Part shown: piece after piece, positions 23,101 to 38,100 of the stretch | How positions within the stretch are numbered: the first letter of the stretch is position 1 | Layout: each line of letters starts with the position of its first letter | DNA from: Brachypterus glaber | Taxonomy: Eukaryota; Arthropoda; Insecta; Coleoptera; Kateretidae | DNA: 64,000 nt | Assembly (NCBI GenBank): GCA_958510825.1 | Contig: OY294044.1 | Span: 46,526,626-46,590,625, forward strand | Direction of reading: 5' to 3' | The notes under the pieces: model-generated | The model's input: only the letters and a program-made list of their open reading frames with translations | What the model was told of the DNA's origin: nothing | Database searches by the model: none | Position numbers and translations under genes: made by a program

Positions 23101-26100
23101 TAATTGACGTTAATTTAATACTGTAAAAAAATGTTAAAAGCTTAGAAAAAAGCCCTAGTGCCAAGGCAATTTTTTTACGAATTTGAAGGTATAGGCTAAA
23201 ATAAACTGTCGACGTCGGTACTTCCCCTGAAATTCGGCCCCGCCTCTAACATCCTTTATTAGATATAACCCTTTTAAAAATAGGTTATTTGCCAATTTGC
23301 CCCATCCCGATTTTCACCAAAAAGAATTCCAACCGAAAACTTCAGGAAGGAAAGGTATGTACCAAATTTACCTCAAAGCATTTTTGAGTTATCGTGCCCA
23401 CAAGAATTACCGGACAGACCACCACCCCGAGGGGTGGAATTTACTTTGGCGGGTCTGGGTGTAAGGTGTCATTTTTATCGTAGATATTCTATAGAAGATC
23501 TATTCTATTGGAAATATTAGTTTCTGATATACACGGTTTGTAGTCTTTTGGCAGAAAATAAAGGGGATGATTCTACATCACAAAACATGAAAAACCAACA
23601 ATGCAACATATGTCCGGAAATAAGCCCTAAGGGAGCTACGGCCCTAAAAAGATGGAGATATTAAATGGGGAACAAAAAAGCACCAATAAAATCTAATGTT
23701 ACACGGTAATTTTTTATTTAAAACTAAGCAAAAAAGTATTCTTCACTGAAACACATGAATTTAATATTAAAGTAGTAATAGCCTTTTAGAAAGTAACATT
23801 TTTGGTGGCAGTAAATGTTACTTTGTTTTTAATTGCATTTGTTTACAACGGTTGCTCCTACAGTGTTACAGGAATCCATATTTTTTACAAAAAATAAAAA
23901 AATAATACACATAAAAAGTTTGGGGCAAAAATGTGTTAAGCCTCACACATTTTGTACAACTAGGCCCGCATCTGGATAGGTTTAAAAAAAATAACATTCA
24001 TTATTAATACTAGTATATCCCCTTTAATAATAGTATATCGGGACATTCCATGTCAGATCAACACACTAAAATGAAAAAATTTACTTGACCACCTCAGAAT
24101 TTGATGAAATTTGGTATGAAGGTTGTCCTTAAAGAGATTAAGAAAAATGCCAATTTTTTTTTTTTTTTTCAAATATCTCAAACGATTTCAAAATTACGGC
24201 TATGTAAAATGTCCCAAAATCCGCCAAAAAAACGTAACCGACATAGTTTGAAATCACCATAGCTTTTCTCCTAATTGAGCTAGAGAGATGGGAGTGGCGT
24301 CATTTTACTCAGTTTGAAATGCTCTTTCTTTTGATGTACAACACAACATACTTTGTTATAAAAAGTTTTTTTGAGAAATCAAAATCAAAATTTTGATTTT
24401 GATTTTTTCAAAAAATGATTTTTTGAAAATTTAAAAAAAATTCCTATTAATAGTTTATACTTTTGGTAAGTGATTCTCAAAATTTCAAAGTGGGAGGCTA
24501 ATGGGTTCATAGTTAAATAATAATTTTAAAAAAGGGTGTTTTATGAAATTGTTAGTCAGCCTACCTACTACAGATTTCTTTACTATATTGCACTAATCAT
24601 GAACTTAAAATTAAATTTTTAACACTTACATCTTAGGCAAAAGTTATTCAGAACTTGATCATTTGTGAAATTTTTAGGGATTCTTTAGATGTTATTACAT
24701 AAATCCTTCCTGTAGGAGTGGTGGAATCAACTTTACAAAGTACATCTGTCAGTGGTATTAATAGAACTTATATTTTAACTTATTTGAGCACAAAAGATTG
24801 TTTAGTGAACAATGTTCACTATTAAACACCTACATTATGTCCTGATATCCTACTCATACCAACTGCAGATCTAGACTAAACAATATAACACAGACAGAAG
24901 AAAAAACGGAGTGAGCCTGTCTCAACATGACTGTGAGGCTCTTGTCAGCTCATGAAAAATCAACAGACCTACCCACTATTAGTCACCTTTCATGTCACAA
25001 CTTGAAGAATCATCTAGAACAGACTCTGCTGATTGTTATTTATGTGTGTCTCCTTGTATAAATAAAATGCATTATAATGTTATAAAAACTATTTCAAACT
25101 TAACTAAAAAATATATTATTTTGTAAATAACTAAATTGTTATCTTAGAGGCAACATAATTATGGTAATAATCACCATCGTAAATAAATTAAGTAAAGTTA
25201 GGGTACATAGTATTAAACTGAAACAAAAACTTATAAAACACCCTTTTTTAAAATTATTATTTAACTATGAACCCATTAGCCTCCCACTTTGAAATTTTGA
25301 GGATCACATCCAAACCAAAAGTTTAAACTATTAATAGGAATTTTTTTAAAATTTTCAAAAAATCACTTTTTGAAAAAATCAAAATCAAAATTTTGATTTT
25401 GATTTCTCAAAAAAACTTTTTATAACAAAGTATGTTGTGTTGTACATCAAAAGAAAGAGCATTTCAAACTGAGTAAAATGACGCCACTCCCATCTCTCTA
25501 GCTCAATTAGGAGAAAAGCTATGGTGATTTCAAACTATGTCGGTTACGCTTTTTAGGCGGATTTTGGGAAACTTTACATAGCTGTAATTTTGAAACCGTT
25601 TGAGATATTTGAAAAAAAAAAATGGCATTTTTCTTAATCTCTATGAGGACAACCTTCATACCAAATTTCATCAAATTCTGAGATGGTCAGGTTTATACCC
25701 TGTGTTGATCTGACACGGAATAGCCCTATCCCCTTTATTCTCTGCCAAAAGACTGCAAACACTGTGTATAGTCATTTGATTTGAATAATAGTTATTTATG
25801 GTACTAGTGGGTAAAGTAAGATATTGCCCATGAGAAAATTAACCTGCGAGCGTCAGCCAAGCAGGTTAATTTTCGAGAGGGCAATATCGGTTTACCCATG
25901 AGTGCCATACATGGTTTTATCCAAGAAATAGCTTAGGAATTCATATTTTTATTAAAAATTTTAATGACATTTACAAGAAAATAATTTGACAAGTGACAGT
26001 TGAGTGTGTAAAATAAAAAATTATCCACTCAATAAAGTAAAAGCCACGCGGGGGTTATTATTGAGTTTATCTATTTAAAATAAAGCTGGTAATTGTCTTA

Positions 26101-29100
26101 TTATCTGTATGTATTGGATAAAAAATATTATCACGGATTAATCTCTTTATATTAATATTTAATTAAATAAAAATATTGCCACCAGCCTAAAAAGGAAACT
26201 CGTTTCAGCTAATTTTTTTATAACTTACCATTTCTGCATACAATGCACCGAGAATCGCCCGCATTAGCTACGTACAAATCGTTACCCTTCAACAGCGCCA
26301 CAACGGCCGTGCACCCGCTGTCAGATCCGGGCTCCTCCTTCATGTTTCGCGCGAATTCGAGGTCCTCCTCGTCTTCGTCCTCTTCCTCCTCTTCTTCACC
26401 CTCCTCCTCTTCCCCATCTGAACTCTCCTCCTCCGAGTCCTCGTTCTCGATGGCCACGTTGACGCTGTCGTCGTTATCGTCGTCAGAACTGTCTTCTGGA
26501 AAAGAGGAAATAGGCCGTTTATTCCACGACTTTACAGCCAACTAATATCCAACGGTTCGCCTGGGCGATTTTAAATAAAAATTTCATGAACCCCTACATT
26601 TTTTGGACTAAATAATACCTGATGACATAAGAACTCAATTCTCATTTGAAATAAAATCGTAAAGGATACACTTTTTTAGACTTTTAAAAAAAAAGTTTTT
26701 TTGAGTTATAGGGTGTGTCAAAAAATCCGGAATTTCAAAATCGAAAACGCTCTCTGGCTCAAGTTGCTCCTTAGAAACCACTCAAAAATGAGTCACATAG
26801 ATTAATTTTTGTTTAGAGGTAGCTCAAAGCACTCAAACTTTGAAAAAAATCGGTACCTGTTTTTCGGATAAATGATTGTATATAAAATTATTACTCAAAA
26901 AAACTTTTTTTATCTGTCTAAAAAAGTGTATCTTTTACGATTTTCTTTCAAATGGGAATTGATTTCTTATATCATCAGGTACGTTAAAAAATGTAGGGGT
27001 CCACGAAATTTTCATTTAAAATCGCCCAGGGGAACCGTAATCCGCTAGGGACCCTTAATGAAATGACATTAAACTTCCCACAATTTAAGTTTAATGTCAC
27101 TTTATTCAGGGTTCCTAATATCTGCTTGTATAAATTTTGATGCCCGGGGGCAATCTTAAACTAAAAGCCGTTTACACCACGCATTTTTGACAAATACCAA
27201 GCACCGCACGAGGAAATCTCTCAAAAATAAACCGCGCGACATACACGACGCGTGGCGCGGTCCTCGCTAACAACACACACTAGTCTGGAAACGATTTTTA
27301 GCTCAACTTTCATATAACCCAAGTTTTTTTCATAATTTAATTATTTAGAGCTTTGGCGTGTTTTTTCAAACAAGATTTAAAAAAATCTATAGATGCGTTT
27401 TTAAGAAAAACAATTTTCATTTTTTTTAACAAAAAAATATGAGATATTTAAAAATTATTTATTTATTTATATATGACCTCAGATACAGTTATGAAACTGG
27501 TAAGGCATAACATATTTAAATTTTTATTAAAAAGAAGATAACAAAAAATATTTTTAACTATTATAAAATACATAAATTAAATAATTAAATATTTTAAAGG
27601 TACATTTTTAGTTATTCAGATTTTACGTCAAAAAGTGACAAAAAAGTTTTCATGGACGTTTGAGCTAAATCGCTTTTTGAAGGAGCTAAAGTACTTTTAA
27701 AGGGAATTTTTAGAATATTTATCCCCAGGTAGCAAGGGATGTTATATTACAAGAAATTAACATCACTTTTGGGTGTATTTTTAAACTAAATTATAACATC
27801 ACATAATATTGAAAAATAACATGTATTTAACATCACATTTGCAACGTAATACGTGTGACGTGACAACCATGTTATTAAATAACAAATATTTAGCAACGCT
27901 GTGAATATATCGCATGTCACATATTAACGTGGCTTTCACGTGAATGTCATGTTATTTTGCTTCTCACCGACGTTCGAAGCAAAAAAATCGATATAAGATG
28001 ATGTTGATAGAGTAAATTATTATAAGGAAATTGTATACACATTATACGATTTTCAATGGATAGGGGGCTGCCGGGCTTCTCAAGACCACGGACACGGATT
28101 AAAGGATATATTCTCCGCTTAATCTGCAATTTCGTATTTAGAATCTATCTGTTTCAATCTGTGATTGTTTCAATTACTTATTGATTTTAAATCCGATTTT
28201 TTTATAGGGTTATAGCGTTTTTAATGGTTTTAATTTAGAAAAAGCTAATATCCTAAAATATTATTTAAATATTAAAGTACCAGTAACGGCATCCATAAGA
28301 TATTAGATATAACAGGAATGTGGATTTATGATGTCACAAACACGTTATTTTCGGGATGTCATTGTGTGATGTTATTAGGGGCGGACTTAGGACATCCCCA
28401 CCATGCTACATTCTTGTTAAATGAGACTACAATCTTAACATCACATGTCACATATTAACGTGACTTTCACGTGAATTTCATGTTATTTTGCTACCTGGGT
28501 CACCTCATATCTCAGAAACGGTTTAACTTACTGACATGAAATTTTTACTGTAGTATAGAACACATAAATATAAACAATTAACGTTTTATTAAAATTAACT
28601 TTCTGACCAGGAGCGTAGGTAATGGGTGTTTCTTAATTTCTCTGTAAAACTCCGCTCCTGGTTAAACATTTAATTTTTTTTATATCATAAAATAATAATG
28701 TTATGTGAGTTATGAAGTAAATAATATTCTAAATATGTCCCTTAAACGTGTCCTAAGAAGCCATTTAACACAAACGTTCATAGAAACTTTTTTTCTTACT
28801 TTTTGACGTATAAATAATTTTTTAATCTCGTATCTTTTAGTCAAAACAAATTAAAATCGTTTTTTCTCAAGAACGCATCGTCAGTTTTTTTTTAATTTGG
28901 ACTTAAAAAGATGCCAAAGCTCTAAATAATTAAATTATGAAAAAAAAACTTGGGTATGTGAAAGTTGAGTAAAAATTGTTTCCAGACCACCGTGAACAAA
29001 TACTACAGAAAACAAACCGAAACCAACAAACAACCAAAACACAAAAAGAACAAACTAAACAAAGGAAACAACCGCCACCATGTCAAATAATTTACTTTTA

Positions 29101-32100
29101 TAAAGGTACTAGATATTTGTTAAAAATCTGTGGTGCAAACATTTCCACCAGTTTTAAAGGTCTTAATAATCTATGGCATCCAACTATTACAATATTCGCT
29201 TGTCTTAAAAGCCTTAGAGTCTGGGAAGTGATAGCTGGATTTTAAATTATTAAACGGTCATAAATTAACTAGCCTAAGGATTCTAGGGTCACTTTATCTA
29301 GGCTTAATTTGTTCTTTGGCTCTTGGTCGTTGTTTTTGTTTTTTGGACCTTTTCTCCTTTAAAAGGCGACAACCCAAAACTAGAGCAAAAACAGATAAGT
29401 ACAAAACAACCAAGTTAGTCCAGATGAAGTGACCCCAAAGGATTCTAGTTTATTATAATATACTAGGCCTACTTTTATTATTATATTATACAAAATAAGA
29501 AATTTTCAATTTGTCATTAAATTTTCTATTCCTGTTAATATTAATGTGTCTAAATATCGATTTTTTGATACCCTAGTATATTTATCATTGCTTGGAGACA
29601 ACTCGTGAATCGAACTTCACGAAAAACCGCATTTTCGTGCGCCTGTAAAGTTCGATTCACGAGGATCTCGTGACGAGACCCAATACTCCGTAGCTAAACA
29701 AATCGCTTGCCTTTTCTCATATTATACATCAGGGTTTTGAAAAAGAAACCTTCCACTTCATTCGAAAATTGGAAATAAAATAAAATTCTAAACTTATAAA
29801 TTTTCAACTTCAAATTTTGTTTTAAGCTGAAATTTGGCAATTTATTTTTATGCATATTGCACGCTTTTAATACCATATTATGTTATACTATGGACATTTA
29901 ATTTAAAAAAAAAAAATGTATTTTTCTTCAAACGTACTAAAATGTTCATATTTTATAACTGAACACACTAGATAGAAGTGATCTATTTTTACTACAGTAA
30001 AACAATGAGTTCATTGTTGTAGGCCGTAAAAAAAAGTTAGTCAGAAAAAACCGCCACTGGCGGCAGCACTCTTTGATTTTGATGACAGCCATTCCTCACA
30101 GTTGTTTGTGTATTATGTAAACAGGTTGTTGACTCGAGATTCTGTGCGAAAACGTTGTGAAATGGATTAAAAATGATTGAATATATGGATTGTATACCTA
30201 CAAATCTCTCCGAAATTGCAAATGCTACATTAGACAAGTTATCATAAAAATCTCGAAAAGTTTACGATTTAGCCTATGAAAAAAATAAAATGGGCTAAGG
30301 AAAGTTTAAATTTATTCCGAACGCGTTTTTGTTTTAGATTAAATGTAAAAATTGTATGTTTTACTCAGAGGAAAATTGCATTTTTTACTTGTCTATAGTA
30401 AATTCTACAGACTAGTAAAAAAGCCACTTTTCCTCTTAGTAAAACAATATATTATTTTTTAACCAATTTTCAAATGAATTCACTTTATGAAGTGAGCTAA
30501 TATTTGGCATATAATTTTATTTCACGACTTGAGAGAATTTACTTAAAATTTTCAAAAATTGTTTTAAAAGTAAGTAGCATCAGAAATGTTTTTAGCTGCA
30601 ATGATGAATATACTATAGAACAAAATTTCAACGTCTCTCAATGCTCTAGTTAAGATTAGGGCCACCCCAACGGCAGCTTTGTGACTGCCATTTAAGACAC
30701 GCCGCGGAAATTGTCCAAAAACCGCTGGATGGTGACCCTAGTTAAGATTAAAAAAAAGAAAAATATAAATATAAAATAATTATATATTTATATTAATTAT
30801 TAATTATATAATTATATATTTATATTAATATTAACTAATTATTAGTTTTATTATCAGTAATAGTGCATTTGCTGCTAAGAAGGGGTGATAAAGTGAAAAA
30901 CGAAATACGCTACAATAATCATGTAGTTACATTATTTTTTTATAAAAATTTCAAAAACTAATTCAAAAAATATTAATATGTAATATTGTTATAACTAAAA
31001 TATTCAAGTTCTTATCTTTAATTCTGACTAGAATATTTAAAACAAAAACAGTAATTTATATAAATACATGCCTGGCAAGTTTATTAGGTATTTGTTTAAT
31101 TCATAGATAAGATTTCAAATCTTATGAACACTATAAAGATTTTTGATTGATTTTCTAGGACTGGACACTCGAAAATGTTCAAAAACCAAAGATGATCTTT
31201 TTCGAGGTGGGTATTACGGCCGAAGATCATACGGCCGAAAGCGAGGTTTGTAGAAGTGGCAGCACTGATTTCAGTGGCTCTCAAAGCGTAGGCAAGTATT
31301 TATACATTGAGATAACTGGTTGCTTATTACTATTCTCTGGTTTGGTTTGGTAGTTTGGTGTTCTTTTTTTAATGGGAGGCGTTGGTTTACGTTAACAATG
31401 GTTTGGTAGTTTGCTGGTTTGGTGTTTTTTTTTTAATGGGAGGCGTTGGTTTACGTTAATAATGGTTTGGTTGTTTGCTGGTTTGGGATTTTTTTTTAGT
31501 GGGAGGCATTTCTCAGATACGATATTTCAGAATTTAGAAGGCGATATGTTTTAAGAATCAAATAGGATTATATTGAGGCTAAATAATTTAGCTTTATCTA
31601 ATTAAATAATAAATGCTTGCCTGGTGTAACAATATGCATAAGAAATTCAAATATTGAGAACCTCTGGAGAATACAGTAGAAGGGGTAAAAGCATTTCTTC
31701 GGCCGTACAACTTTCGGCCGTATGATCCAGACTCATATTTTTGTACATTCACGGAAAAAAGTATAAATTTTGCAAATTGGCTCTTTCAGGAACAGGCGCA
31801 GGTTCTAATACATCTTGCATATTTGTTTTTGCTTTAAACATTTTTAAAAATAGTTCAGTTATTTCACTGCGGGAGCTACCGATTCATGACTTAGCTCGAC
31901 GCGGACAGGCGCATGCAAGACAAAGACAGAACTTCGCGCAAAGAGCTTTATTATAAAGACCACAAATCGTTACCTCCCGAATTGTGACGTTCACTTAACC
32001 CTTTTCTTGAAAGCAGAGCGCAAAAATATTTTTTTTGTTGAAAAATATTGGCACGACAAAATAGGTCTTAGAACGACTGAAAGGCTTAATTAAATGATGA

Positions 32101-35100
32101 CAGAATACGTATTACCAACGACAGAACGTAATTATTATCAACGACATTTCGCGGAAAACCTTTAACCCTTTGGGGACTAGTGGTCCCATATTGATACCAC
32201 CTTTTAATGATTTTTTATGAACGTTATAGCTTAGTGGTAACAAATGGGTAACCAGTTAATAACGTTATCATGTAGCCTGTGAATAAAATATACTTTTTTT
32301 CTGAAACATCACTTAATCTGCAGAAACCGTCACTTAAAAAGCACAGTGGGTGTACACTTGCTGCTGCAAGTTTGTTTATTCATGTTTGATATTTTTGGTG
32401 TAAAATTACTGGAAAGTGAATAATAGTCATGAGAATGGAATAAATTTATCATTCAGCGTGTTTTTCAAAAAAATATCTCTACTTGCGGCAGTGGTCATTA
32501 TGGTAGATTTCCATTTTTGGATATTTTTGAGTTTTTTAATTAATATTTTTTGACGTTTTCAACTTTTTTTTGAGTTTAAAAATACAGTTTCAATAAAATA
32601 AATATTTATTTCTCATGAATTCATGTATCCGTCCGCAAAGGGTTAAACGACATAAAAAGGTAAATGAACGACAAAAAAGGTAACAGCACGACAAAATCAG
32701 GAATTGAACGACATAAAAGGTTTTTTTATAACTAAAAAATGGTTGTTATGGCTAAAATTGTTAAAATAACTCGCTTTGATTCGCTGTTTTTAAAATTTTC
32801 AGTTTTGATCTGTTACGTTTAACTAAAGGCGTTGCCTGTTTAATTGTTTTTTTTTTCAGGTTTCGTGTTTTAATGGAGGCAAAGCGCCCATAAAATTCAA
32901 ACACGGAGAATACAGAATGTCAGATTATATCTGCGTTTGTTTTATTGGTTTTTGCTGTTTTCGTGTTTTTTTTTTAATGGGAACCCAAGCGCCATTACAT
33001 TTAAACAGATAATACAGAATAGTCAAATTTCAGTTGATTATATCTGCGTTTGTTTTATTGATTTTCTGCATGTTTCGTGTTTTTTTATAGAGGCAAAGCG
33101 CCCATAACATTCAAACACGAAGAATACAGAACTTCACATTTCAGTTGTGAATATGCGTTAGTTGTTTGTTTTTTTTGCAGGTTTAGCGCTTTTTTATTTA
33201 TTCAAACAGGGAGTATACCTTCAAATCCTTAAAAATAGAACGGTCGGCAGTCTATGGTTTTCTTCTTTTGACGTTCATTTCCCCCTTTTGGCCGTGCAAA
33301 TACCAATTATGTTTGTTGTGCAAATACCAATTCTGTTGTGAAAATACATATTCTGTTGTGGAAATGTCTATTCTGTCGTGCTATTACATTTTTGGTCGTT
33401 TACTTACCTTTCTTGTCGTTCATTTAGTTTTTTGTTGTTCATTCACATTTTATTTCGTTAATTTTTTTTTTTTGACATTCATTTACTTTTTGTCGTGATT
33501 ATTACTTTTACTTTCTCCGAGGAAAGTCTTGCGTAAAAAAAATTGAATTTATTTATAGTTTTTTTTTACTTTTAAAATCAAAAAATATTGTTTCAGTGAA
33601 AAAAAAATCAGCCTGTCTGTCTGCCTAGGGAATGTTTGATCACGATAACTCGAGAAAGCTTTGAGCTAAACTTTAGTAAAGGCTTCAAAGGGACCCGCAC
33701 TTCCCTTATAGTCGGAGATTTTTACTTCATTATTTGCTCCCGGCTATATTTTATATATGTCTTAAAGTACATTCAGGTTAAGCTATTTTCAAATTGCTAG
33801 ACTCCGAATCCGGTTCCTTTGGGCCAAAAAATCTATTTTTAACTTGCTGAGTCATATACATTTCATTTAACACATTCAGATTTAGCTATTTTCATAGTTA
33901 TACACAATAACTCTGGGGCCAAGGGGTGAGAACAGTCTTTCAAAAGTGCCTTTAAAGAAATGAGAATTTATGAAATGACATTTTGATTAAACGAAAATTA
34001 AAGAGAGTTTTTGGTGTGGACATATGTCAGATAAAGTTTTTAAAGTCTTTTTCTTAACTCTTAGCCTATTGAATAATTGTGTAAAACAGTGAAAATAGAC
34101 TTATCTATATGTAATAAATGTAATTTTTTTGACTCTGTAAGTTAAAAATGTTTTTTTTCGGGGACCCCATTTCACCACCTTTTTGGAGCTTTTAGCATCC
34201 AAAGAAACCCGATCCAGGACCTGGAGATTTGCAAGTTAATTTGAATGTACTTTATATAAAATAAAGCTGGGAGCAAATAATGAAATAAAAATGGTCACCA
34301 GCTCTATTATGGGAAATGGCTTTCGGTCAAATTGGCTGAATTTTTTATATGTTTTAGTTAATGACCTCCTGATCAAAAGTTATCATTGCGCCAAACCGTT
34401 ACGGCCCCTAATTTCCGAGATATTTCATTGCAAAAGGTGAATTTTATATTTTTATGAGTTTATGGATTGCTCAGTATTTTGTGCTCTATCGCTTATTCTG
34501 TTAACTGTAGAAAAAAACTTTCTTTACAAAAGATTAAGCAAAAGGTTTACTTAATTTGAATTTATGAAAATAGTATACACAAATTGTTTTGTTTTGTAGC
34601 CACAAGCCATTATCTACAAAAGTACAAAATATAAAAAAAATCTATTTTTAAAATACAAATATTCAAACATATTAAAAAGTCATTATTATGAATGGCGTAG
34701 GTTTTTACAAGACTGCGCACGCCAGCCAGGTACAATTGTTCACGCGTGTCTGTTTTTGTTCTTAGAATTCTTCAATACATCGTAAATCTTAAACGACTTA
34801 ACCGATTTTGACAAACGAGGTGTATAGAATTGTACGTGATAAAAATCAAAATGGCGAATTATGGATACCATTTTGTTGGTGCGAAAAAAATAACAATCCG
34901 CCGTGTGAGGTATCAACCTAAAGGTTTGGAAATGACAATTCCAAAATTTTAAATGTTTTGGGCGTTGTTTGGTTTTCAAACAAAAAAAAAACGATAATGG
35001 TCAAAACGCATTGTATGGCGTCTTGAAAAGACGATCCTAAAAATATAGACTACCTTTAAACGGACTTTGCTGGAAAAAGATACATTTTTATATTTACAAA

Positions 35101-38100
35101 GTGATTCTTCCAAGAAGCTGTTTTCTTCGGCCTTATAATATTCAATTTAACAAAAAAATTAATTCAGCGCAGCTAATAATACCTATGGACATGTAAAAGC
35201 CTAGGTAAAACATACAGCTATACTAAATCACTGTACTCTAGCCGATACCTTTTACATTTTCAATAAAAATCCGTTATTTTTCTTGAAAATTAAAGAAAAC
35301 TAAAATTGACGGAGAGTTTTTTTATATATTTTGATCTGAATATGCCAGCAGATTTAACCTAACTTGTCTGGTTTATGAAATAAGTGACTTTTTATCGTTC
35401 AGTCCTACGTCCGTTCACTTGTGTAAAATTATAATTATTATAATTATAATAAAAAGTCCAAGCTCAAGTAAGACAGGTTAAAACTTATACTTTTTTTGGT
35501 CGCTGAAAGCGAATCTGATTTCGGAATTTATCTATGTTGCTTAGTTTATAAGATAAACCCCCTTAAGGGAGGTACCAATAAAGGGTAAGGGTTAACCATA
35601 AGATAACAAGCTTATTTATATGCGTAAGAAACTTTTTTAATAATCACTTTTTAAATATAAAAAGAAATATATTTTTTGAGCAAAGTCCGCTTAAAGACTA
35701 GTCTATATTTTTGGGATTGTCTTTCCAATAACTTTAATTTGATTTTGTAGATTTATATCTTTTTCGGATAATCAAAATGGCATCCATAATTCGCCATTTT
35801 GCTTTAATCACTTAAGATTCTGAGAGGAATCTAGAAACACCTCGTTTGTCAAAATCGTTTTAAAAGTCGTTTAAGATTTACGACGTAATGAAGAATTTTA
35901 AGTACAAAAACAGACAAGCGTGAAAAAGTTTTCTTACTGGCGTGCGCAGTAAAAACTTCATGATAATAACTTTTCAATATGTTTTTAGTACTTCCTTATC
36001 TTAAAATATTAGAGGATTCTGACCGTTTGAATTTCTATTATCAAGAAAAATTAAAAATATTTAAAAATTGATTTTTCTAAATTTTGTACTTTTGTAGATA
36101 ATGGCTTGTGGCTAGGGTCACTCGATCAGTGGTTACTTTGTCTAGTGTTTTGGTGGTTAGCCGTTTGGGTTTCTGGTAGTTTTCTCCTGATAAAAACCAC
36201 AAACCAACCAACTACCAAAACACACTAACACGCAAACTAGACAAAGCAACAACCGATCAAGTGACCCTACTTGTGGCGACAAAACAGAACACTTTGTGTA
36301 TACTGTTTTCAGAAATCCAAGTTAAGTAAACCTTTAGCTTAATCTTTTGTAAAAGAAGTTTTTTTCTACAGTTAACAGATTAAGCGATAGAGCATAAAAT
36401 ACTGACTGATGCATAAATTCATTAAATCATAAAATTCACTTTTTGCAATGAAATATCTCGAAAGCTAGGGGCCGTAGCGATTTCGCGAAATGATAACTAA
36501 AACATATCAAAAATTCAGCCAATTTGACCGAAAGCCATTTCCCATAAGGAAAGTGCGGGTCCCTTTGGACCATACGTACCTTTTACAAAGACTTTAAGTT
36601 CTCGGTCGGGATTGTTTTTGATAAAATTCGGGGTGGGGTAAGGGGGTCAAAGGGAGGCAAAAACCAAATAAAAAAAAAAGTTTTTTTTAATATTTTACTT
36701 TTTCGATTAAAAAGTTTTTTTATTTTTTTTAAACTTGAATGAACAGGGGAGGGTATTCTTTTGTTGGCTGCAGTGTTTTTGTAGTAATAAAGACCTTTTT
36801 TGTCGTGCGATTTATTATAACCCTTTTTCTTTACCGTTGGGGCCCTCGAAAGTTTTGTCGTCTTCGTCTTCCGTGTCATCATCGCTGTCCTCCTGGTCGT
36901 TGAACGTCAACAGCGTTTTGTACAACTGATTTCTTGTGGATCGGTTTATAGGAGATTTCACCGGTGTCTTGGGCGTTTTTGGAATCGCCTTTCCTTTACC
37001 TGACCAACAATATACGCTTGTTCTTAACTTAAAGTCGGATTTTTTCTATAAAATCGCTGCTGTTTCGTTTTTAAAGTTTATATTGGCAAATCAAGCAAGA
37101 TTAAAATTACTAAAAAAGCGGCATTGGCATACTATTTATTTGAATTGACCTTTTTAGATAAATACCTAAAATTATATTGACATATCGTCGGCTAAGAGGT
37201 GAATTTACCTATCTCGATAAAATAAATAAAAAATAAATAAAAAATAAAAAGTTTTTCAGGAAAGTAAAAATACCTTAAAGAGCACTTCATTCGTTGATGT
37301 ATTTAAATCATTTAATTCTTAACTATTTTATTTTAAATTCATCAAAAATTGACATTCTAAAAATGACACACATTTTAGAGGTAGATTTACCTAAACCTAA
37401 GGCCATAAATAAGGGGATATGGAATCTAGTTTTAAATTATAATATTTAAAAAGATTTTTGTATACCTTATTTTATTGTGTACTTATTTTTTTATATTTCC
37501 AGGCGCTTTTGTATTATAACTATTATATTTATTAGATTAATTTCTGTGCCTACGGAACTATTATGTATTAATTGAAAAGTATCCCTATTATATTACTGCC
37601 TGGGACCCAATTTTTCAAATCATGGGAATTAATTCTCAAGAGAAATTTTCTGTCAAATGACGTAAAATTCTCTAAATTTTAAATTTAGATAGTTTTGAAA
37701 TTTTCACTAGGAAATAGTTCTCTCGAGTTTGACAGATAAAATACCTATGGTATTTTTTATAGGAAATGAATAATTCTCAGGAGAATTTGCATTAATTGTC
37801 AGTTTCTTTTAAATATTTTATCATATAATATAGATTAAAATGGCTTACTTGCCGGGACTAGTTTTAGAAAATCTGAACAATGGCGAAGATGCAGCTGTGG
37901 AAAGAAACTATTTTGCCAGGGACCAAAACCCCTTGGCAAGTTTGGGTCGGAAAGCATTTATTAAAAATTTTCGTCTGACCAAAGAAGTTTTTCAATTACT
38001 AGCAGAAGAATTGGATGAATTTTTAACCCGTCCTAGTCGTGTCTCAGCAATAACGAAGGAAAAAAACTAATAATTACAAATATTACACACGTTTACTCTT

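Noticed and set aside
26243..26545. Ser-rich open frame on the plus strand
   Set aside because: Antisense shadow of the acidic GAG/GAA run of PPM1G exon 6.
29602..29663. tRNA gene
   Set aside because: Only a B-box-like core; no acceptor stem, D-arm or anticodon arm.
36583..36882. 99-codon minus-strand frame starting [10 protein letters not shown]
   Set aside because: Overlaps PPM1G exon 5 in another frame and runs into intron past the splice donor.
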